Source: Stomorhina lunata
Lineage: Eukaryota; Arthropoda; Insecta; Diptera; Rhiniidae
DNA: 64,000 nucleotides
Direction: 5' to 3'
NCBI GenBank assembly: GCA_933228675.1
Contig: OW121741.1
Location: forward strand, 137,481,858-137,545,857
Within the stretch, counting starts at the first letter, position 1. Every line of letters begins with the position of its first letter. The notes under the pieces are model-generated. The model was given only the letters and a program-made list of their open reading frames with translations. It made no database searches and had not been told where the DNA came from. Position numbers and translations under genes: made by a program. This document shows positions 11,901-23,800 of this stretch, one piece after another.

Positions 11901-14100
11901 ATGGTAACTTTTATTAGTCTCGTTGAAAGTAAAGCGTCTAATTTAATGAAGTAATTCTTTTCACTTTCAGTGTTGTGGGATCTGCTTCAAACTTTTACTT
12001 TGTTTTGGAAAGCACAAATTTTCTGCACATATATTCGATTAGTTGCCAAGTCATAAAAATACTTATTAATACTATTTTTTTTTTTACTCCTGTCTACTTT
12101 AAAAGCGTATTTCTTCTCCTAAAAGATTACAAACATTTCTTTCTGCTCAACTTAATTTAGAAATACACATACATAAATATATCTTTCTTAATTCCATTTT
12201 CAACATCATAAACCTGACAAAGACAATTAATTTTCTTAGCAATGAAATGTTTGATTAAGGCAATTACAAAATAAAATTGTGTGACCAAAATTTTAATAAA
12301 GTCCCTTCCCAACATTCAGGACTTGAATAAGAAACATATTAATGAAATCCTTATATTTAGTTACTTAATTTCTGCTGTCCAAGTTAAGAGTGATTAATTA
12401 TTTTGAAATTTTATATTATATGAATACAAAATACAAATTATATTTGAATAAAATTTTATATATTAATCTAAAAACTTAAGAAGATGACAAGTAGAACTTG
12501 TAGATGTATATGCCAACTCACTTATACATACAAATGAATTAAAATATATTTAAAATTTATTATTTTTGTTTAACTTCCGTAGAGGGTTTTTTGTAATTTA
12601 CATTTCAGGAAAATAAGAACATTTATAAAATTTTCTTTAAATGGTATATATGTAGATTTACATACTGTACATGTTGATATTAATTTACATATACATTCAT
12701 ACATTAGATTACTATCATTTGTATAAATAAATATAATTTATGATGTTTATATTCTGTTTTAAGTACAAAGTGTTTAATAACAATAATTCCTGATGATGAT
12801 AATAATGAAGATAACAGCCCCATGATGATGATGATGATGTTGGCGTTCTTGGTCATGTTAAAGATTATATTGATAATGTTCTTAAAACAAACACAAAATT
12901 CAAGAAATTCTATGTTTTAATTGCATATATTATGGCGTTTGTTTGAGTTTGAGAGTAATAAAGATATACAAACATATGCAAACTTACTGGGAACAACACA
13001 CTCACATATACATTTCTAAACATTGATAAAATTTCTTAGTGAAATTATTTGTTTGTATTTGTATAAGATTGGTTTTTGTTGTTTATTTTATATTTATAAA
13101 CCAGGATTTCCTTAAATAGATATTTTCTCATACTAACTTGAATCAATGCTTATCACTTTCTTAGAACATAAACAAAAATAAATTGTTAAAGTGCTTCAAG
13201 TTAAAGTGTTTTAAGTGATAAATGAACAACTTTTGATATTTCAAAAAATCACTAAAAGAGACAATGGAGATAAATTCAAAACAAAAGCATATCAAATCTA
13301 ATTATTATTTGAAGAATAAGATATTTTTAATATCTCGACTTAGGTCGTTCTTATTATCATTCTCTTATACACATATTGGATTGTATAACTTGATAACTCA
13401 AAGATAACCCTTATAAAAAGAAAGATTGAAGGGGAGGATTGATGGAGTACTCTTTGTTGATATATAACTTAAACTTTTCAATAATGCAACTGGCAAAGAT
13501 CGAATTTGTATTGCTCTATTGGGCCTACTCGCCAGTCGACCACGAAGAAATAATCTCTTATAGATGCGAAATAAATCGGGAACTAGTTTTCTGATGTTGT
13601 TAATAGAAGAGTGTAACACAGCCCAAATTGTGATCAATAGATTTGAATACCCTATAGGGAGGTCGACCCTATATTTTGAAGAAAATTTAACAATATGATC
13701 CTTGTAGCTATATTTTTTGGATTTGCCCATATAAAGATAATATTATAAAATGTAATTGTGTAATTAGTTTATTTGCCTGTAATTATAATTCTGGCAATAA
13801 TGAAATTTATTTACAATCTATTTTCTATGGCTCATTTATGTAAATATGTTTAAATAATTTCTTTATTTTAAATTATTTATTCTGCAAATTTTCCTCTATT
13901 TAAAGATAAGTTTGTTGTAAGGAAATTCCAACATATTTCAATATAAACTGTATACATAAGAGTGTTAGATATAATTAAATTATTATAAATTATATGCCTC
14001 GTTTAATATGTTGATAAGATAAATAAATACAAATTCATTTTTATTGATAATAAATTAAGATACAATTAAACGAAGAAGTATAATTAAGTAAAATTATATA
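11901..14100. other. AT-rich region without a supported gene
   Basis: Holds a short GAT-repeat microsatellite near 12790-12840 and the unexplained frame at 13398-13730 listed separately. The 61-codon frame at 11975-12160 has no recognisable motif. Confidence 0.5.
13398..13730 (-). CDS. Unrecognised 110-codon open frame
   Basis: A minus-strand ATG-to-stop frame with less biased amino acids than other frames in the window, including LVPDLFRIYKRLFLRGRLA and basic clusters. The DNA under it is visibly richer in G and C than the flanks. No domain, signal peptide or membrane segment is evident and I do not recognise the family. It could be a fragment of an exon or of a transposon protein, or a chance frame. 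Shorter frames on the same strand also look protein-like (for example YFASIRDYFFVVDWRVG), so the true frame is uncertain. Confidence 0.2.
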   Translation of the reverse strand: MGKSKKYSYKDHIVKFSSKYRVDLPIGYSNLLITIWAVLHSSINNIRKLVPDLFRIYKRLFLRGRLASRPNRAIQIRSLPVALLKSLSYISTKSTPSILPFNLSFYKGYL

Positions 14101-15555
14101 CTATAGAAAAATTTGTCCATATTTAAATATTTTTAACGTAAATTTTTCTACAGGGAAGTTTTCTTAAATGAAAATTTTTCCAAGGAAAAAAATTTTTAAC
14201 AAAAATTTTTCTATAGAAAAAATTTTTTAACAAAAATTTTTCTATAGAAATTTTTCTAAAGAAAACTTACGAACATCTTTCTATAGGAAATATTTTTAAC
14301 AAAAATTTTTCTATAGAAAAAATTTTTTAACCAAAATTTTTCTATAGAAAAAAATTTTTAACGAAAATTTTTCTTTAAAAAAAAATTTTTAACGAAAATT
14401 TTTCTATAGAAATTTTTCTAAAGAAAACTTACGAAAATCTTTCTACAGAAAATATTTTTAACGAAAATTTTTCTATAGAAAAAATTTTTTAACGAAAATT
14501 TTTCTATAAAATATTTTTTTAACGAAAATTTTTCTATAGAAACAATTTTTTAACGAAATTTTTTCTATAGAAAAAGTTTTTTAACGAAATTTTTTCTATA
14601 GAAACAATTTTTTAACGAAATTTTTTCTATAGAAAAAATTTTTTAACGAAATTTTTTCTATAGAAAAAATTTTTTAACGAAATTTTTTCTATAGAAAAAA
14701 TTTTTTAACGAAATTTTTTCTATAGAAAAAATTTTTTAACGAAATTTTTTCTATAGAAAAAATTTTTTAACGAAATTTTTTCTATAGAAAAAATTTTTTA
14801 ACGAAATTTTTTCTATAGAAAAAATTTGTTAACGAAATTTTTTCTATAGAAAAAATTTTTTAACGAAATTTTTTCTATAGAAACAATTTTTTAACGAAAT
14901 TTTTTCTATAGAAACAATTTTTTAACGAAATTTTTTCTACAGAAAAAATTTTTAACGAAATTTTTTCTATAGAAAAAATTTTTTAACGAAATTTTTTCTA
15001 AAGAAAAAATTTTTTAACGAAATTTTTTCTAAAGAAAAAATTTTTTAACGAAATTTTTTCTATAGAAAAAACTTTTTAACGAAATTTTTTCTATAGAAAA
15101 AATTTTTTAACGAAAATTTTTCTATAGAAAAAATTTTTTAACGAAAATTTTTCTTTAAAAAAAAATTTTAACGAAAATGTTTCTATAGAAAAAATTTTTT
15201 AACGAAAATTTTTCTATAGAAAAAATTTTTTAACGAAAATTTTTCTATAAAAAAAAAATTTTAACGAAAATGTTTCTATAGAAAAAATTTTTTAATGAAA
15301 ATTTTTCTATAGAAAAAATTTTTTAACGAAAATTTTTCTATAGAAAAAATTTTTTAAGGAAAATTTTTCTATAGAAAACATTTTTTAATGAAAATTTTTG
15401 TAAAGAAAAATTTTTTAAAGAAAATTTTTTTATAGAAAAAATTTTTAACGAAAATTTTTCTATAAAAAAAATTTTTTTAAGAAAATTTTTTAAAACGATA
15501 ACTTTTGTATAGAGAAAATTTTTCTATACAAAAATTTTTTTAACCAAATTTTTTT
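14101..15555 (+). repeat. 31-bp minisatellite array with CTATAG core and TTAACGAA linker
   Basis: About 47 units. In the central units the sequence from AAATTTTTT through CTATAG to AAAAAATTT is a perfect 24-bp palindrome, separated from the next by a short TTAACG linker. Outer units carry GAAAATTTTTC instead of GAAATTTTTTC and are less regular, with truncated units near 14250 and 14420. This is again a uniform core with decayed edges. Confidence 0.95.
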
Positions 15556-16895
15556 TAGAAGGGTGTAAGGAATAATTCTTCACTCATCAACCTATTTTTT
15601 TTTTTCTCAATTGAAATGGAGCATTTTTTATTTACTATAACCTATTAAACTAATTAGTATAAATTTTCTAGAATAACTTGTTCTAGCGTAACAGATAACA
15701 TATTTCTTGTAATTATATGAAAAAAGGCTACGCAGTATCACAGTGAGCAAAACTGTATTATTTTAGGGAAAAAATAAATAACATTATATAAGTTTTATTA
15801 ATTATATTAATTCTTTAGGTAATATGAATGTTTTAAACTAAAATATTTGATAGCTTAAAGACAAATTTTAAGAATGATATGCAGTTTCTTTCTTTTACCA
15901 ATTGCAGACACTGTGCAGTAAATTTACTATGAAGCAAGCTCAAGTATTTTGCTTTTAACTTCTCACACTAAACAAATTTACATTAACGCACTACAACTAC
16001 AATTGCAACATGTAAAGTAACATAAATACAAGTGTAGTTATGTAAAATTATTTTAATAAAATATTTTTTTAACAAAATGGTGTTAAAAAGTGGCGTTGAT
16101 TGCATAAACATACATACAGTCAACAAACTCTTATACATATAAATACATATGCCTTCGCATGCATAAATACTTTCTCACGAAAACAAGCAGAAAGTTTTAC
16201 ATCAAAATACACACTTAAATGTATGTGTATATGTAACATGCAAAATTCACCTGTTAAAAATTTTTACACATATTAAAATTATGAACAACAGAAAAAGATG
16301 AAAATGCAAAAAAATAAAATTGTTTTATATAATATTAAAAAAATCAGAATTCATCAACATCGTTAGTGTCATCGTCGTCATCATCATCATGTTCGTCATC
16401 AGCGTAGTGTTAATTTATTTTATAACACGAACTGGTGTAATGTTGGTTCAGAAAAAAAACCTAAAGAAATATATAGAAATGATAAATGCATTTGTATGCG
16501 TGTAAGTATGTATAAGGACTTATTCATTCGTAAAACAAAGCCCAAGTATAAAGAGTCAATGTTGAGCAAAAGTTGGGAACATGACGATGAAACTTTCAAT
16601 GACAAACACTTTTAATGTGATAGAAATTAATTTAAGCAAATAGTATTAAATCATGCATTTAAAATCGTTTTTAAAACAGTTTTTTTTAATATAAAACATT
16701 TGTTGTGTTAACAAAATAATACACAAAAAATTAAAAATTTAAGTGAAAGATTAAGTTAAAAATTGTTTAATTTTTTTCAAAGTTGTATCGTATTTAAAAG
16801 TAAAATTTGAATGTACGCCTATACCTCGATTTACGCTGTACTCGGTTTACGAGAATTCTAATCTACGCGGCTTTCAAAATAAAAGAAATATTGAT
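15556..16895. other. AT-rich region without a supported gene
   Basis: Contains a TCATCG/ATCATC microsatellite near 16365-16400. Short frames at 16320-16505 (+) and 16420-16605 (-) overlap on opposite strands, and the first encodes the microsatellite as V/I repeats. No gene is called. Confidence 0.5.
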
Positions 16896-17167
16896 ATATG
16901 AAAAATTTTCGTACTGAACTTCATTTTTGATTAAATTTTCGGTATAAAAATTTTTATAGACAATTTTTGGTACAAAAATTTTTATAGAAATTATTTGGTA
17001 TAAAAACTTTTATAGAAAATTTTCGATATAAAAATGTTTACAGAAAATTTTTGGCATAAAATTCTTTATAGGAAATTTTTGGTATAAAAATTTTTAAAGA
17101 AAGTTTTAGGTATAAAAATTTTTGGCATAAAATTCTTTATAGGAAATTTTTGGTATACAAATTTTTA

Positions 17168-17179
17168 AAGAAAGTTTTA
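17168..17179 (+). repeat. 12-bp target-site duplication, left copy
   Basis: AAGAAAGTTTTA, identical to 17497-17508 on the other side of the SINE. A duplication of this length is usual for LINE-driven retroposition. Confidence 0.9.
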
Positions 17180-17496
17180 TATATGTATATATATAAGTCC
17201 CCGACAACATTCCAATTGGAACAAGGGTTACTTCTCTCAAACAATGAGCGGCATCCGATTCTATTTTTAGACTCATTGAAAGGGACCTACGTTTTAACGC
17301 CGGCTCCGAACGGCAAATGCATTAGTTAGAGAAGTTTTTCATAGCCTAATACTCAATAACCAGTGGCTAGCTGAGTTATGAGGTGAACCGCCGCTTTTTT
17401 GAAAATTTATTTTTTCAAGTGAGTCTGGCCAGGGATCGAACTTGGGCCTCTGTTATGCTAGGCGGGTGACTAACCTGCTATACCACGGTGGTTCAC
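17180..17496 (-). mobile_element. tRNA-derived SINE
   Basis: On the minus strand the element begins near 17496 with a tRNA-like head. An A box TGGTATAGCAGG (complement of 17474-17485) fits the pol III consensus, and a B box AGTTCGATCCC (complement of 17432-17442) follows at tRNA-like spacing. The head is followed by a tRNA-unrelated body containing a GCCGGCGTTAAAACGTAGG stretch near 17290 and CCCTTGTTCCAATTGGAA near 17220, and it ends in a TATATA-rich tail. Perfect 12-bp direct repeats flank it. G+C is clearly higher than in the surrounding satellite. Length (317 bp) and structure fit an insect SINE. The family name and partner LINE are not known to me. Confidence 0.9.
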
Positions 17497-17508
17497 AAGA
17501 AAGTTTTA
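17497..17508 (+). repeat. 12-bp target-site duplication, right copy
   Basis: AAGAAAGTTTTA, identical to 17168-17179. The satellite sequence resumes directly after it. Confidence 0.9.
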
Positions 17509-18556
17509 GGTACAAACATTTTTATAGAAAGTTTTGAGTATAAAAATTTGTATAGAAAATTTTCAATGTGAACATTTTTTATGTAAAATTTTTGGTATAC
17601 AAATTTTTTTAAACAAAATTTTCGATATAAACAAATTTTTTAGAAAATTTTCGGTAAAAATTTTTTTTACAGAAAAATTATGGTATATATGTTTCTTAGA
17701 AAATTTTTAGTATAAACATTTTTTCCTAAAAAATTTACGGTATAAAAGTTTTTTATAGAAAATTTTAGGTACAAGAATTTTTTATAGGAAGTTTTCGGTA
17801 AATTTCTTTTAAATTTTCGGTCTTAAAATTTTTTAAAGGAAATTTTCGGTATAAGAATTTTATAGAAAATTTTTGGTACAAACATTTTTTTTTGAAAATT
17901 TTTCGTATGAAATTTTTTTTTTTATGGAAAATTTTGGGTACATAATTTTTGTATAGAAAAATATCGGTATAATTTCGGCTTGAATATTTTTTAAGTAAAA
18001 TTTTTGGTATACAATTGTTTTTTAAACAAAAGTTTGGATATTCGGTATCAAAATTTTTGATATAAACATTTTTATAGAATATTTTTGGTATTAACATTTT
18101 TATAGAAAGTTTTAGGTATAAAATTTTCGACTTGAATAATTTTTATGTATGTAATTTATGTAATTTTTTTTTTTTATTTTTGCAAATTTTCGGTAAAAAA
18201 AATTTTTATAGAAAATGTTTGGTATAATTTTTTTTTTCAAAAACTTTCCGTATGAAAAATTTTTTATAGAAAACTTACGGTATTACAATTTTTATGGAAC
18301 ATTTTTGGTACAAAAATTTGTTATAGAAAATTTTCGTTATAAAAATTATTTACCAAAAATGTTTGGTACAAAAATTATTTACCAAAAATTTTTTATAGAA
18401 AATTTTTGGCTTAAAAATTTTTAAATTAAATTTTGGGTATAAAATTTTCGGGAGAAAAATTTTTGTAGAAAATTTTCCGTATGAAAAATTTTTTATAGAA
18501 GATTTTGGGCACAATTTTTTTTATATACAAATATAAATTTTTTTTTAAATAATATT

Positions 18557-18962
18557 TATAACCTTCACCACCATAGGTGGAAAGGGTATTATAAGTTTGT
18601 GCTGATGTTTATAACGCATAGAAATATTTGTCTTAGACCCATCTTTTAGTATAGAATCACTTTCTGAGTCGATTTAGCGATGTCCGTCCGTCCGTCCATC
18701 CGGCTGGCTGGCTGGACCCCCATGTAAACCTTGTAATCAAACTACAGGTCGCAATTCTAAAGATAATTTGATGAAATTTGGCACAGATAATTTTTTTGGT
18801 AATGGTCCAAAAATCAGTCCATTATTTATGGTACCTCCCATAGGTCCCACTTCCCGGAATTGATATATTGGCCACAAAAATCAATATTTTTTCATGAAAT
18901 TTAAAAATAAAATAAATAACATAATTTTTATCGTATGGTCGACTATAGCACTTTCTTACTTG
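18557..18962 (+). mobile_element. Interspersed repeat family E, copy 1 (internally deleted)
   Basis: Starts with ACCTTCACCACCATAGGTGG, runs through a GTCCGTCCGTCC tract and CCCATAGGTCCCACTTCCCG, and ends CACTTTCTTACTTGTTTTT. Compared with the copies at 21003, 22823 and 30867 it lacks the segment with ACTGCTTATATAAAC and the GACCTCA-GGTGAAGGGTAT part. No coding sequence and no clear terminal inverted repeat. The superfamily is not assigned. Confidence 0.8.
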
Positions 18963-21002
18963 TTTTTTTCTACTTTAAATTATTTAAGTCACTTAGTTGA
19001 ATAAGAAAACACATCTCAAAAACTTTAAGCATTTTTTTAAATCTTCAAATATCGTAAACGCTTTCACCTGTCACTGTTAAAACAATTTTGTTATTATCAT
19101 TGTAAAATTATTATTGCTATTGTTGTTATGTTGTAAATACTTTTAGTACTGTTGTTGTTGTTGTTAGTATTATTGTTGCCATCCGTTGTGAAGACATTTC
19201 ATATAAACAATGATTGATGTTTGTTTAATGCGGCTTAACTTCACATACAAATCAACTTAAATTCTAAATCATTCACGTGTGTTATAATGTTTGTTTGAGC
19301 TAAGGCAAGCATGTCTGGATAAATGTTTGTATGTATATCTATGTATAAGTATTTTATTTTAGAGGAAACAATCATCATCAGTATCATCCTTATCATCTTA
19401 ATCATCATCATTCCTGTTGTCATCATAATTTTTGCACACCCTCCACTACTCTATGCCTTTCCCCGTCAACATTCCTTTTCACACATTGCTTTTTCATGTG
19501 GAAAATTTTATCATAAATACAAGTTTACATTTTATGTTTACACAACAATTTTATGAAATGTCTGAATTTGTATGTATTTCAATTTTAGTTTTGTTGGCAA
19601 GTATTTAGATTTCTCATGTATCAAAATGTATTTATTTGAAACGGTGTTTAACTGTCTGAAATGAAATGAAAATGTTTAAATTTTAATGCTTAAAATGCCA
19701 TATGAGATTTAGTTGTTTTACAAAAAAAAAAAACATTCTGATATATTAAAACTATTGAAATTTTAATAAATTCGTTTATTTATTTAAATTTTATTAATTT
19801 ATTACTGCATTTTACTTAGTAAATTTGGCATGCCAACCGGAAATTTTATAAGCTTGAAATTTTTGAAACAAAATTTTGGTGATAAATTGTTGAATATAAA
19901 AATAAATCAATTATTTATTTTATAAATAATTCAAGCTCGTCTTTGCTATCACATCAATTTGGGATAAAAAAATGTTAACAATTATTAACGAAAATAAGCA
20001 TTATTCGGACTTTGGACCAGGAATATCAATCATTCAGAAGTGGTTTGTTTAGTTGAAACAGTGTTAGTTGATCATCATGAACAATGGACGCAGGCTGGTA
20101 CCTATGAAAACAACCAAAAAATCCACAAAAAGTATAACATATTATATTGAGTCTGGGTTCAATCCCTGGTCACGGTAGCATCAAATTTCTATCAAAATTG
20201 TTATTCATCGCAGCATCTTCGACCATTAAATTTGTTAAGTTTTTAAAGTTCCAATGAGAGTTCAAGAAGAAATCTTCAATAACTCTTAATTAATAAGTTT
20301 TTTTCCATCTTATTGAATCAGTTTTTCTATATTATAATCTGAAGCTTTTCTTTATTAAAAGCTTGTAAATTAATTCAAATTATTTAGACTATTTTTCTTC
20401 ATGAAAAATATTTCTAATTATAGAACTGCCATGTCAAGAGTTTCTTTTTTTTATTAACAAAAATTCCATAATTAAATTTTTGCTAATTGTGATTTATCAG
20501 TGATTTATTTCAATAAATTGTTTTGAAACTTTAATTTAATTTATTAAATAAATTGTATAATATTGATTAAATTAAATTTAAGTTAAAATGTTAACTCATC
20601 CTCAGATATTTAAAAGCTTACAAACATAAACATACCTTAATTCTAAGTCATCTTATAAATGTATAAAATTTCTTCTTCAAATTAAAGATTTCCAAAATCT
20701 GATTGCTTAGAAAAAGTATAACAGACGGATGTGTAATATTTATATAATTATATATTAAATATCAATTATACGTCACAATACGATTTCAATTAACCCTTTG
20801 CGACTAACTTGAAAAAGTTTTAAAAGCATAATAACGTGGTGGACTACCAACCACCATTTCTATGGTTTTTATTTAAAAAGATCTATTTTAGAAAATAAAT
20901 AAAACCCTTTTTATTTTATGAGTTTAAGTTATTATTTATACATTGATTCTTTAATTCAAAGCGAAAATTCGTGTTATATGTTATTTTTGGCCATGGCATT
21001 TT
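18963..21002. other. AT-rich region without a supported gene
   Basis: Contains GTT/ATT microsatellites near 19100-19180 and an ATCATC tract near 19370-19430. The latter gives the I-rich frame at 19323-19556 and its antisense M-rich partner, neither of which looks like a real protein. A possible SINE fragment near 20060-20220 is listed separately. Confidence 0.5.
20065..20220 (+). mobile_element. Possible tRNA-like SINE fragment
   Basis: GGGTTCAATCCCTGGTCACGG near 20155-20175 closely resembles a pol III B box with its flanking T-arm stem. A weak A-box-like TGGACGCAGGCTGG lies near 20085. No tail or target duplication was found. It may be a degraded SINE or a chance match. Confidence 0.3.
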
Positions 21003-21540
21003 TATACCCTTACCACCATAGGAGGAAAGGATATAATAAATTCGTGGTGATGTATGTAATGCATTTCTATGCATTATGTTGGTCTTAGACCCACCTTTTA
21101 GTATACCAATAGGTTTAAAATCATTTCCTGAATCGATTCAGTCGATGTCAGTCCATACGTTCGTCGGTATTTGGGTAGTGGGACCATGGCTATTGATACT
21201 GCTTGATATTTGGTCAAATCGGTCCATTATTTGGGGTTCCTCCCAAAGGTCTCACTTCCCGGAATTGGTATTATGGTATTATTGGTATTATGACAGCAAT
21301 TAGTATATTTTTTTGAAATTTAAAATTATTACTGCTTATATAAACGAAAATCACTATACCAAATTTTGTTGAAAGCGGTCCATATTTGACCATAGCTACC
21401 ATACAAACTCTTCATACAAAACCCAGCAAATGAGACAAAAATCACTTAAATGCTCGTAAATCAAAAGATAATGACAATTTTAAGTTTTAAGTTAACATTT
21501 GACCTCAATGGTGAAGGGTATTTTATGGTCGGGTAGTTGA
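21003..21540 (+). mobile_element. Interspersed repeat family E, copy 2
   Basis: Begins TATACCCTTACCACCATAGG, contains the same CAGTCGATGTCAGTCC and CTTCCCGGAATTG landmarks as copy 1, and continues through ACTGCTTATATAAAC, GAAAGCGGTCCATATTTGAC and GACCTCAATGGTGAAGGGTA. The last ACTTGT terminus is not preserved. The 75-codon frame at 21076-21303 is incidental, because the same region in other copies has no open frame. Confidence 0.8.
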
Positions 21541-21608
21541 TGAAAAGATATTAGAGATTTTGATCTCATATCGTTCCGCCTTCTAGGAGCTCCACAAACT
21601 AGAATTCA

Positions 21609-21706
21609 ACAGACAGTCAGTCTGTCAGACAGTCAGACAGAGAGACAGACAGACAGGCAGGCAGACAGACAGACAGACAGACAGAGAGACAGACAGACAG
21701 ACAGGC

Positions 21707-21736
<30 letters not shown>
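21609..21736 (+). repeat. (CAGA)n microsatellite
   Basis: About 128 bp of CAGACAGA with GTCTGTC, GGCA and GAGA interruptions, followed by a GGCATGGCTAAATCG stretch that belongs to the adjoining interspersed repeat. Confidence 0.95.
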
Positions 21737-21737
<1 letters not shown>

Positions 21738-21908
21738 AATAAAGACAGAAAGGCATGGCTAAATCGCGATTCTGAGTCCATAGGTCGATGGCGCACTATG
21801 GTATTTCTGCTGCAAAAAAGGCAGTTTTAACTATCATATTTCAAAAATCAAATAATGTCATTTAGTAGAGAAGAATCTGACAATGAAAACTCTGTATTTT
21901 TTCCTAAG

Positions 21909-21912
<4 letters not shown>

Positions 21913-21971
<59 letters not shown>
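21913..21971. repeat. (AT)n microsatellite
   Basis: About 58 bp of uninterrupted alternating TA, inside F2 copy 2. Copy 1 does not have it, so it expanded after the two copies separated. Confidence 0.95.
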
Positions 21972-21976
<5 letters not shown>

Positions 21977-22822
21977 CGGTTGAAGTCAGCTGAATATTGT
22001 GAAACAAAAATTGATGGTAAAATTATTGAATTTTAAAGACTTATATATCAAAGATATTTTAGCTGGTATCGATTTTATTTAAGTCTGAGATCTTGCTTGT
22101 GTTTAAAAGAAAGAAAAAAGTTAATTGCATTCGTAGTTTGGGAGATATAAGCGTATCAAAATTGACCTATAAAATTCAGCATTGGCTGTTTTCGTTGGAG
22201 AAAAAGTCAGTTAGCTCGGTTTACCTCCGTGCTCTCAGTATAATGAAATGAAAGGCAGAAGGCCTTTCTTTTGAATTACCTAAAAAAAATTCAGCAACTT
22301 TTGTCAATCTTTAAAAAAAAAATCAAAATTTAGTAAAAAAAAAAGTAAGGAATATTGCTTATATTAAAAAAGCATTGCATACCTTCAGGCTTTAATTTTT
22401 AATCAAATTGCAGTTGTTAATCCTAACATTAGTTCAAATTACATTATTGTGAGATTTACAAAGTACCTCTAGGAGTCTTCGGATTTCAATAAAAATTAGT
22501 AGAGTTCTTTTTTGGATCAACTATTAGGCAAGTGACGAATTTCACAAAATTTTATTGAGAAGTTCGCCTTATTCATTGAAGATAAAAATACATGAACAAA
22601 TAGGGGTCTAAGGCCCAAGAAGTCGACGGATTTCAACCAAAATTAGTAGAGCACTTTCAAGAATCAAAAATAAAAGGGTTATACATTGAGAAGGAAAATA
22701 AGTGAAAAATGGGGTTCCAAGGGAGGTACCCCAAGGATTCATCGGATTTCAACCAAAATTAGTACGGCTCTTTTTTGGGTCAAAAAATAGAAATGTATGA
22801 AATTTTATCAAATTCTATTGAA

Positions 22823-23457
22823 ACAAGTAACAAAGTGCTATAGTCGGTCATGCCCGACCATACGATACCCTTCACCACTAAGGACAAAGGTGTTCTTTTT
22901 CCTGTATAAAGACAAATATTAGCAATATAGACAAATATTAGCAATATACATTTAAGCTGTTTTCGTCATTTGGACTAATATGAGAGCCAGGGTCAAATAA
23001 GTACCGATTATCTCGAAATTTGGCAAACTGATTACAGTTGTTGCAGTTGTTACGTATGCAAAAAATTAACTTAAAATTCTCATTATCTTCGGATTTACGA
23101 GCGTTTTAGTGAATTTTGTCCCATTTAGTGCGTTTTGAGAAAAGAGTTTGTATGGGAGCTATGGTCAAATGTGGACCGATTGTTTCGAAATTTGGTACAG
23201 TGAAATAAGTTTATATAAGCAGTATTTTTTTTAAACTTCATGACAAAATATTGATTTTTGTGGCCAATATATCAATTCCGGGAATTGGGACCTATGGAAG
23301 GTACCATAAATAATGGACCGATTATAACGAATTTCAATAGTCATGGTCCCACTATAAAAAAATCGCCAAATCGATTCAGACTCAAATCGACTATGCGTTA
23401 CATACATCAGCACAAACTTATAATACCCTTTCCACCTATTGTGGTGAAGGGTATAAA
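22823..23457 (-). mobile_element. Interspersed repeat family E, copy 3, reverse orientation
   Basis: Reads from ACAAGTAACAAAGTGCTATA through GACCATACGATACCC and GACCGATTGTTTCG to CACCTATTGTGGTGAAGGGT, the reverse complement of copies 1, 2 and 4. It is nested in an F2 subrepeat, so it inserted after F2. It shows both element ends and is the best guide to full length (about 635 bp). The short frames at 23231-23566 on both strands are incidental. Confidence 0.85.
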
Positions 23458-23800
23458 TAGCGTTTTATACAATGAGAAAAAAATAAGTGAACAAAAGGAG
23501 GTAACCCAAGGAGTTGACGGATTTCAACCAATCGGTCAAATAATAGAATTGTGCCGATTTTCATGAAATTTTGGTGAAAATTGCGGGTTATACATTGAAA
23601 ATAAAGATAAGTGAAAAAAATGGGGGTCTAAGGGAGGTACCCGAAGGAATTGACGGATTTCAAAGTTTTTTTAAATTTTTCTTATCTATATAAAACTAAA
23701 TAATTGTGCCAAATTTCATTGTTGTAGGATCACTTTATTTTTTGCAGTTAGATGTATGATGAAATATCACTGTGTGGCGTGTGTGACGAATATTGAAAAA

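Larger units (their letters stand above)
16896..18545 (+). repeat. Decayed minisatellite array of about 30 bp with CGGTATAAA linker
   Basis: Repeated TTTTTGGTATAAAAATTTTT and TATAGAAAATTTT blocks with many substitutions and length changes. The linker (C/T)GGTATAAA is the same as in the cleaner array at 40.1-42.0 kb, so this looks like an older relative. It is interrupted at 17180-17496 by a SINE. Frames at 17765-18097 (-) and 18215-18424 (+) are translations of the repeat, not genes. Confidence 0.85.
21560..23800 (+). mobile_element. Interspersed repeat family F2, copy 2, interrupted by family E copy 3
   Basis: Matches copy 1 (1225-2790) from the CGCACTATGGTATTTCTGCT box near 21788, through the subrepeats near 22474, 22618, 22733, 23497 and 23645, to the TTTTTCTTATCTATATAAAA end near 23676 and the following GTAGGATCACTT. 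A family E element sits inside one subrepeat at 22823-23457. The 5' part includes the CAGA microsatellite and an AT tract. No coding capacity is seen. Confidence 0.7.

Noticed and set aside
17430..17496. Functional tRNA gene
   Set aside because: A and B boxes are present, but the sequence continues into a SINE body with a TATATA tail and target duplications, and the tRNA-like arms do not pair convincingly.
21076..21303. 75-codon frame in family E copy 2, and similar frames at 23231-23566 and 30875-31138
   Set aside because: They lie in non-coding repeat copies. The corresponding positions in other copies do not keep the same frame.
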